Source: Terriglobia bacterium (GTDB taxonomy: Bacteria > Acidobacteriota > Terriglobia > UBA7540). From it: DNA of 9,704 nucleotides. The notes under the pieces were generated by a model. The model was not told where the DNA came from. It made no database searches and saw only the letters and a list, made by a program, of their open reading frames with translations. This document shows positions 1-4,096 of this stretch, in pieces. Both the position numbers and the translations under genes were made by a program. The DNA is taken from NCBI GenBank assembly GCA_030049455.1, contig JASIKV010000001.1:1-9704 (forward strand), read 5' to 3'. Each line of letters opens with the position of its first letter. The first letter of the stretch is position 1.

Positions 1-260
1 TCCATTCCCAGGATGGCGTTCATCAGCGAGCTCTTTCCCCGGCTGAACTGCCCGACAACCGCGAGAGTAAAGCGATCGTCTGCAAGCCTTGCGAGCAGCT
101 CCTGGCATTTTCGATGCGCATCGAAATTGCGTTGGCTGTTGATCAACGCCAGCGCCTGCCGAAGTATGGACGCCAACTGAAGCTTCAAGCGCTCGTAATC
201 ATGGAGACGTTCCACGGCCGGCGAAGGCAAGGGATGCGATTTGACGTCGTGGTTTTCCAT
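1..260 (-). CDS. Dynamin-like GTPase, N-terminal fragment (runs off window)
   Basis: Only the first 86 codons lie in the window. The reading begins MENHDVKSHPLPSPAVERLH, continues through a charged helical stretch (about residues 17-63) and reaches FTLAVVGQFSRGKSSLMNAI at residues 64-83. GQFSRGKSS (70-78) is the G1/P-loop (GxxxxGKS) of dynamin-superfamily GTPases, and the preceding hydrophobic beta-strand plus the following LMNAILG helix fit that family. Bacterial dynamin-like proteins bind and remodel membranes and often occur as adjacent pairs; whether a partner exists lies off the left edge. The ATG at 260 is chosen because an in-frame stop (TAG) sits 18 nt upstream of it; no strong Shine-Dalgarno is visible. 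It is the first recognisable gene downstream of the fluoride riboswitch at 571-624. The P-loop assignment is seen; membrane remodelling is family knowledge; control by fluoride is inference. Confidence 0.85.
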   Translation of the reverse strand, partial: MENHDVKSHPLPSPAVERLHDYERLKLQLASILRQALALINSQRNFDAHRKCQELLARLADDRFTLAVVGQFSRGKSSLMNAILGM

Positions 261-540
261 TGGGCACCATCGAGCTTGCTATTTAGGATTGACCGGTCTC
301 CATCGTTCGTAAGCCCGCCGCCCGGCATACCGCGCAAATGTCCCCAGTCATCAGGTGAGCATGGAAATGACACTCGCTACGGACTTCGATGGCAACGAGG
401 GGGCAGCAATTGATGCTGGAGTCGTGGGCGAGGGGAAGGAATCCAACTGCCGGCTCGGAGGTAATGAGGCAATTCGGTATGCCTGGCGTGGAGTGCCACT
501 CGCGATGAAGTTCATTGCCTTCTCCATCCGAGGCGCCAAA
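261..540 (-). other. Non-coding leader between fluoride switch and GTPase gene
   Basis: These 280 nt separate the riboswitch terminator from the GTPase start. All three minus frames were read and none shows a signal peptide, a membrane segment pattern or CrcB-like glycine motifs. The open frames in both directions have about 60% GC at third positions, lower than I would expect for genes in this region. On the minus-strand RNA two nested stems can form: CTCGGA (532-527) with TCCGAG (459-454), enclosing AGGCAAT (520-514) with ATTGCCT (473-467). A small hairpin CAGCA/TGCTG lies near 404-418. An ATG at 515 opens a 54-codon frame rich in Ser, Pro and Ala with GGAG upstream; I do not consider it convincing. 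The stretch may be a long 5' UTR, a decayed gene or a second structured RNA. Confidence 0.4.
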
Positions 541-579
541 AAGCAAAAACTCCTGAGCACCTCGCGGTTATCAGGAGTT
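541..579 (-). terminator. Intrinsic terminator of the fluoride riboswitch
   Basis: On the minus strand AACTCCTGA (579-571) pairs perfectly over 9 bp with TCAGGAGTT (556-548) across a 14-nt loop. The stem is followed by TTTGCTTTTT. The upstream arm contains ACTCC (578-574), which is also the 3' strand of the aptamer pseudoknot, so terminator and ligand-bound aptamer cannot form together. This is the expected arrangement of a transcriptional ON switch: fluoride stabilises the pseudoknot and permits read-through. Confidence 0.85.
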
Positions 580-624
580 ATCAACCCGCTCATGCGGGTG
601 GTTTAGGGTGGACTCCATCACCCC
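571..624 (-). promoter_or_regulatory. Fluoride riboswitch (crcB motif) aptamer
   Basis: Reading the minus strand from 623, the P1 stem GGGTG (623-619) pairs with CACCC (610-606) around the loop ATGGAGTC. This is followed by TAAAC, the second stem ACCCGC/GCGGGT (599-594 with 589-584, loop ATGA), then TGATA and ACTCCTGA. The loop segment GGAGT (616-612) is complementary to ACTCC (578-574) and forms the pseudoknot. The order stem, ATGnnG loop, AAAC linker, second hairpin, TGAT, pseudoknot strand is the architecture of known fluoride aptamers such as the Thermotoga petrophila one, with nearly the same loop sizes. It sits within about 20 nt of its own -10 element and overlaps an intrinsic terminator. 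Such switches turn on fluoride exporters (CrcB/Fluc, CLC-F) and fluoride-sensitive enzymes; here the next recognisable gene is a dynamin-like GTPase. Identification is from memory of the consensus; a covariance-model hit would settle it. Confidence 0.88.
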
Positions 625-634
625 ATTCACCTTA

Positions 635-643
635 GTTATACCA
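635..643 (-). promoter_or_regulatory. Extended -10 promoter for the riboswitch transcript
   Basis: The minus strand reads TGGTATAAC (643-635): a TGn extension followed by TATAAC, one mismatch from TATAAT. Transcription would start about 7 nt downstream, around 627-630, just before the aptamer's first stem at 623. No good -35 hexamer lies 16-18 nt upstream (TTCTGC is the best), which is tolerable for an extended -10 promoter. Confidence 0.6.
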
Positions 644-680
644 TATGTTTCGATCAGGGCAGAATGAGATCCGAGAGTCG

Positions 681-780
681 TAGTGTCCCAGTTTGAATTC
701 TGTAGCGGCGGTCCCGCCTGGGCGGGACGCGCTACAAAATTCAACCCGGGACGCCCGCGCTACAAATTTCAACCTGACCC
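681..780. repeat. REPIN-like element 1 (three GTAG-headed palindromic units)
   Basis: Three related units occur here. The first starts TAGTGTCCCAGTTTGAA at 681 on the plus strand and leads into GTAGCGGCGGTCCCGCC. The second is inverted and ends GGCGGGACGCGCTACAAAATT (tail near 720-744), so 694-744 forms one large inverted repeat. The third is also inverted and ends CGCGCTACAAATTTCAACC, closing near 779. Each unit has GTAG followed by a GC-rich palindrome, the organisation of REP sequences mobilised by REP-associated tyrosine transposases (RAYTs). The flank TTGAAWTYTG just outside each GTAG is shared with the element at 1209-1348. No RAYT gene is in the window. Confidence 0.7.
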
Positions 781-827
781 ACCGGCCAATTCTTAGGCAT
801 TCCGGCGGTTCGGAGGCATGGCCGGAA

Positions 828-1073
828 GCCACGATGTCACACAAAACAGGGGAGTTGTTGAAAATAACGCGGCTAGCCCCTCTGCGTATGTATATGATAA
901 TAATCGGGGTCAAAATCAAAACTGGCTCGCGGGGGAATCAAAAAATGAGGGAATATCCCACGATGTTATTGATAACAAAGGGCCGGCTCCCGGCTTTTCG
1001 GGGATATCCCACGATGTCTATGAAAAATAAACATGTTAGGCGCGGAAAGCCACGATGTTTCTGAATCCAAAGG
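828..1073 (+). repeat. Four direct copies of a ~25-bp repeat, core CCACGATGT
   Basis: The core CCACGATGT occurs in the same orientation at 829-837, 958-966, 1009-1017 and 1050-1058, start-to-start distances 129, 51 and 41. Similarity extends downstream: units at 828-852, 957-982, 1008-1032 and 1049-1073 share a trailing segment resembling TtTGAaAAcAAAGG. Upstream, copies 1 and 4 are preceded by GGAAG or GGAAAG, copies 2 and 3 by GGAATATC or GGGATATC. Between copies the DNA is more AT-rich than the surroundings. In the frames that pass through the repeats this gives recurring peptides such as SHDV, which I regard as a by-product of the repeat. Spacing is too irregular for CRISPR. Transposase-binding sites of a lost mobile element are a possible explanation, by analogy with transposon ends bearing multiple binding sites. 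Confidence 0.7.
977..998. terminator. Possible weak bidirectional terminator hairpin
   Basis: AAAGG, then GCCGG (982-986), a CTC loop, CCGGC (990-994) and TTTT (995-998). The stem is short (5 bp plus possible A-T pairs), lies between two copies of the direct repeat and follows no recognisable gene, so a terminator role is tentative. Confidence 0.25.
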
Positions 1074-1208
1074 TACATAGATCAGCACACGGAGCGCCCA
1101 AAGCATAGGCGAGATTACTGCGCGAGGCTAGGATGTCCGGGCAGATTGTCCTACACCGCTCGCAACATTCCCCATCATGCCATTGCGCGGCCGTTGCCCG
1201 GCCGCGGG
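1074..1208. other. Intergenic stretch with a strong GC hairpin
   Basis: No gene is visible here. The one clear structure is a perfect 8-bp inverted repeat, CGCGGCCG (1186-1193) and CGGCCGCG (1199-1206) around a TTGCC loop, directly abutting the REPIN-like element that begins at 1209. It lacks a T tract on either side, so it is not a standard intrinsic terminator. Confidence 0.5.
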
Positions 1209-1348
1209 TAGTGTCTCAGGTTGAAATCTGTAGCGCGGGTGTCCCCACCCGCGCAGTGCAATTCACCGATGGAGCGCGGGTGGGGACACCCGCGCTACAA
1301 CTTCGGAACGCCGTCGTGCTGCCCCCAAATTTCAAACTGAGTCACTAC
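1209..1348. repeat. REPIN-like element 2 with perfect 25-bp inverted arms
   Basis: The outer ends are an imperfect inverted repeat: TAGTGTCTCAGGTTGAAAT at 1209 and its counterpart ending TTTCAAACTGAGTCACTA at 1348. Inside, the arm 1230-1254 (GTAGCGCGGG...ACCCGCGC) is the exact reverse complement of 1274-1298, separated by 19 nt. Each arm is itself palindromic (GCGCGGGTG, TCCC loop, CACCCGCGC), so each could form its own hairpin or the pair could form one long hairpin. A GTAG head plus palindrome, present twice in opposite orientation, is the REPIN arrangement. The outer TTGAA-containing flank is shared with element 1, suggesting that the mobile or recognised unit is longer than the REP itself. 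Confidence 0.75.
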
Positions 1349-1364
1349 CAACGCGCCTCTTACA

Positions 1365-1393
1365 TTGACAGCCGCGAGCGGAATCTTGTACGC
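1365..1393 (+). promoter_or_regulatory. Candidate promoter for the TPR-like gene
   Basis: A perfect TTGACA (-35) lies at 1365-1370, about 90 nt before the start at 1459. The region 15-18 nt downstream (TTGTACGC, 1386-1393) is a poor match to TATAAT, so this is a candidate only. Confidence 0.3.
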
Positions 1394-1458
1394 TCAACAA
1401 GGAAACCCAACTGCCAGTTGGATCCGATGTTTCCGATCCCAAGAAAGCGAGCAAGGAA

Positions 1459-2520
1459 ATGAAAATCAAATTCGCGTTATTACTGGGCCTTTTATTATTC
1501 CTGAGTGCGCCGGGTTTTGCCCAGATCGCGGGCACGACTCCGGCGCAAGGCGGCGCCACCAGCGCGCCCGCCCCCATGACGCAGAAGGAAGTTATTACCG
1601 AACTCAAGAAAGACGGCGCCGACCAGCTGATGAAGGACCTGGACCGCCGCGGCGCGGATTTTGAGTTGGATGAGGAGTTCGAAAAGCAATTGCACCATGC
1701 CAAGGCGACCGATGACGTCATCAAGGCGGTCAGGGCTGCGGGGCCGAAGGAAAGGACGGCAGCAGCCACAGCCGCGGCGCTGGCCGCAGGCGAGATCCTG
1801 ATTCCTCCGGCTGAAAACGCGGACTTTAAGGCTGTGCAATCGGAGCTTGATCCCACCAAGTGCATCTCCATGGCGGAAGACTACGCGAAGAAATACCCGC
1901 AGAGTGCGGTGTTGAATTACATTTATGCCTTTGAGGCGCACGCCTATCAGATGAAGAACGATGCGCCCAAGACGGTGGAATTTGCGGAAAAGAGCCTGGC
2001 CCTCAAAAAGGACTACATTGACATGCTGATGACCGCGGCAGCTATCATTCCCACTCCGCAGTACCTGCAAGTGCATCATGGGGAGGAGGAGCAACTCCTC
2101 AACAAGGCGGAAGGCTACGACCAGGCCGCCGTCCAAGGCCTGGATCAGCTCAAGAAGCAGCCCACCATGGATGATGCGACATTCGCCAGGCAAAAGGCCT
2201 CGGCCATGGCCGGCATCCACGCCAGCCTGGGGCTGATCCACTACGATCGGGCAAGCCAGGGCCTGATGGGATGGGATAAGGACGAGCTGGCGAAGGCGGA
2301 GAAGGAATTCCAGCTGGCGGTGACGGTCACCGACCACCCTGACCCGGCCGACTATTATCGCTATGCCGAGGTTTTTTATCAGGAAGGCAGACTGGATGAC
2401 GCCATTGCCGCCTTTACCAAGGCCAGCCAGCTTGGGCAAGGCATAGTGAAGGAATTCGCTGACAAGAATATTGAACGCATTAAGCAACAAAAGGCGCAGA
2501 TGACCCCCGCCAAGCAGTAG
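1459..2520 (+). CDS. Secreted TPR-like repeat protein
   Basis: A 353-residue protein with a clear Sec signal peptide (MKIKFALLLGLLLFLSAPGFA, cleavage likely after Ala21). A Pro/Ala/Thr-rich linker follows (about 22-40). Residues about 40-95 (MTQKEVITELKKDG...RRGADFELDEEFEKQL) resemble a small helical module, with an RGxDF-type motif, that I associate with other repeat-containing secreted proteins; no function is assigned to it. The rest is alpha-helical, with TPR-like hairpins at about 148-190 (PQSAVLNYIYAFEAHAYQMK) and 298-327 (DYYRYAEVFYQEGRLDDAIA), the latter close to the TPR consensus. It probably acts as a periplasmic or outer-membrane-associated scaffold. The ATG at 1459 is preceded by GCAAGGAA only 1-2 nt away, an unusually tight Shine-Dalgarno. 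It lies 108 nt upstream of rnc and could be a separate transcription unit. Export is well supported, TPR moderately, role unknown. Confidence 0.85.
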   Translation: MKIKFALLLGLLLFLSAPGFAQIAGTTPAQGGATSAPAPMTQKEVITELKKDGADQLMKDLDRRGADFELDEEFEKQLHHAKATDDVIKAVRAAGPKERTAAATAAALAAGEILIPPAENADFKAVQSELDPTKCISMAEDYAKKYPQSAVLNYIYAFEAHAYQMKNDAPKTVEFAEKSLALKKDYIDMLMTAAAIIPTPQYLQVHHGEEEQLLNKAEGYDQAAVQGLDQLKKQPTMDDATFARQKASAMAGIHASLGLIHYDRASQGLMGWDKDELAKAEKEFQLAVTVTDHPDPADYYRYAEVFYQEGRLDDAIAAFTKASQLGQGIVKEFADKNIERIKQQKAQMTPAKQ

Positions 2521-2628
2521 AAGCGAGGGAATCTGGATTACCAAATCATGGCGCCTATTCTGGTGACATGAGGGACAAGGTCAATTCACCGGCTCGCCCG
2601 GCACTTGAGGGATGGCCGCCTGAAAAGC

Positions 2629-3336
2629 ATGCCGGAACTCCACCCCGACCAATTCCAGGCGAAGATCGGCTACCCATTCCGCAATTTGCAATTTCTGGTT
2701 GAAGCCCTCACCCACTCCTCTTACGCCCAGGAGTCGGCCGACCGCCCGCGCGACAATGAACAGATGGAATTTCTTGGCGACGCGGTGCTCACCTTCGTCG
2801 TCAGCATCGCTCTGGCGGACGCGTTCCCCGACTGGGAGGAAGGCAAGCTGACTCGGGCTCGGGCGCATCTGGTGGCCGCGCCGCATCTTTACACGGTGGC
2901 CAAGGGATTGAACGTGGGCCAGCACCTGCGCCTGGGCCGCGGCGAGGAAAAGACCGGCGGGCGCGACAAACCGGCCCTGCTGGTCAACGCCCTGGAAGCG
3001 ATTGTCGCGGCAATTTATCGTGACGGGGGAATCGACGCGGCGCGCGATTTCATTACCCGCTTTATCGTCCCTCAGGACCTGGCCGCCGCCACGGGCGAAT
3101 TATTTTCCATCGATTACAAGTCCGCCCTTCAGGAACACCTGCAGGCGGAACGAACGCCTCCCGCCGAATACCGCGTCGTGGACGAATCCGGCCCCGAGCA
3201 TCAAAAGACCTTTACCGTGGAGGCTGTGGCAGGCGACAATCTAATTGCCCAGGGGCGCGGCGGCAGCAAGAAGGCCGCTGAGCAGGAAGCCGCCCGGCTG
3301 ATTCTGGAGAAACTGGGAAGAGAAAAGCATGAATGA
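2629..3336 (+). CDS. rnc: Ribonuclease III
   Basis: RNase III cleaves double-stranded RNA in rRNA precursor processing and mRNA turnover. Counting from the ATG at 2629 (235 aa), the catalytic domain carries the signature EQMEFLGDAVL (44-54), with Glu44, Glu47 and Asp51 matching E. coli E38, E41 and D45. LLVNALEAIVAAIYRDGG (117-134) is the second metal-binding motif, with Glu123 equal to E117. The position of E. coli D114 is Asn120 here. A double-stranded RNA-binding domain follows from about Asp162 (DYKSALQEHLQ) to GRGGSKKAAEQEAARLILEK at the end. Length and domain order are normal for the family. An upstream TTG at 2605 would add eight residues (MRDGRLKS) but has no Shine-Dalgarno; homologues begin close to the ATG. 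The end overlaps lepB by 8 nt, so the two are translationally coupled. Confidence 0.97.
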   Translation: MPELHPDQFQAKIGYPFRNLQFLVEALTHSSYAQESADRPRDNEQMEFLGDAVLTFVVSIALADAFPDWEEGKLTRARAHLVAAPHLYTVAKGLNVGQHLRLGRGEEKTGGRDKPALLVNALEAIVAAIYRDGGIDAARDFITRFIVPQDLAAATGELFSIDYKSALQEHLQAERTPPAEYRVVDESGPEHQKTFTVEAVAGDNLIAQGRGGSKKAAEQEAARLILEKLGREKHE

Positions 3337-4096
3337 ACCGGCCCCGAAATCCTCAACGCGTGACACCTTTGAGTCTCTGCTGGTCACCGTCATCCTGGCG
3401 ATCTTCGGCACCACCTTTGTGCTTCAGGCCTTCAAGATTCCTACGGGCTCGATGGAGAACACCCTTCTGATCGGCGACCACCTGCTGGTCAACAAGTTCA
3501 TTTTCGCCGGCTCCGGCGGACCGCATTCGCCCCTGCTGCCCTACCGCGAACTGCGGCGGGGTGACGTGGTGGTGTTCAAATTCACTCCCACGGACGAGCA
3601 AACCGAACCCGGCGAGCACTTTGTCAAGCGCGTCATCGGCCTTCCGGGCGACCGCGTCCACATCATTCACCGCCAGGTTTTTGTCAACGGAGTGGCCCAG
3701 GTTGAGCCCTACGTCCGCCACGACCCTCTTTACGCCAGCGAGCTCTATCCCGGCGACGATTTTCCCCCGCACGACGGCGAGTATCTGCCCACCTCCACTT
3801 CCGCATGGGACGCGGAACTGCCCGGCGTCGTGCAGAACGGCGACGTGGTGGTGCCGCCGGACAAGTATTTTGTGATGGGGGACAATCGCGAGCGAAGCTG
3901 GGACAGCCGCTTCTGGGGATTCGTTCCGCGCAACATGGTCATCGGCAAGCCGGTGCTGATCTACTGGTCGTTTGAAACGCCCGAAGACGAATACAAACAC
4001 AATATGCTGAGTGACCGCGTGTCGCAGCTTGTGGACCTGATCATTCATTTCCCCACCAAGACGCGCTGGCGGCGCTCCTTCAAACTTGTGCGCTGA
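3329..4096 (+). CDS. lepB: Signal peptidase I
   Basis: This type I leader peptidase removes signal peptides from exported proteins on the outer face of the inner membrane using a Ser-Lys dyad. The protein has 255 residues. A single N-terminal membrane segment (about 14-34, FESLLVTVILAIFGTTFVLQ) is followed by the catalytic box PTGSMENTL with Ser41. Next come RGDVVVFKF (77-85), the general-base box VKRVIGLPGD with Lys100, and the conserved GDNRERSWDSRFWG (184-197). One membrane segment rather than the two of E. coli LepB is common in other phyla. An insertion of about 50 residues (YVRHDPLYASELYPGDDF onward, 128-175) lies between boxes D and E, as in many Gram-negative enzymes. It starts inside the 3' end of rnc, with GGGAAGAGA 6-10 nt upstream, and its TGA overlaps the next ATG (TGATG), so three genes are coupled. 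Confidence 0.97.
   Translation: MNEPAPKSSTRDTFESLLVTVILAIFGTTFVLQAFKIPTGSMENTLLIGDHLLVNKFIFAGSGGPHSPLLPYRELRRGDVVVFKFTPTDEQTEPGEHFVKRVIGLPGDRVHIIHRQVFVNGVAQVEPYVRHDPLYASELYPGDDFPPHDGEYLPTSTSAWDAELPGVVQNGDVVVPPDKYFVMGDNRERSWDSRFWGFVPRNMVIGKPVLIYWSFETPEDEYKHNMLSDRVSQLVDLIIHFPTKTRWRRSFKLVR

Noticed and set aside
114..413. 99-codon plus-strand frame over the left edge
   Set aside because: It lies antisense to the dynamin-like GTPase, whose P-loop is unambiguous on the minus strand.
548..600. tRNA-like fragment or phage attachment site
   Set aside because: The hairpins are fully explained by the fluoride aptamer and its terminator; no cloverleaf or anticodon arm is present.
355..606. 83-codon plus-strand frame (and minus frames 351-593 and 283-546) as possible genes
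   Set aside because: They run through the riboswitch and terminator, have low third-position GC and no recognisable motifs.
818..1030. 70-codon frame with recurring SHDV peptides
   Set aside because: The recurring peptides follow from the CCACGATGT DNA repeats; no Shine-Dalgarno and no coding bias.
828..1073. CRISPR array
   Set aside because: Four short repeats with unequal distances (129, 51, 41) and imperfect copies, and no cas genes; it does not fit a CRISPR array.
1495..2544. 349-codon open frame on the minus strand opposite the TPR-like gene
   Set aside because: Its composition is that of an antisense shadow (Leu/Arg/Gly/Val-rich, no domain), while the plus frame has a signal peptide and TPR-like repeats.
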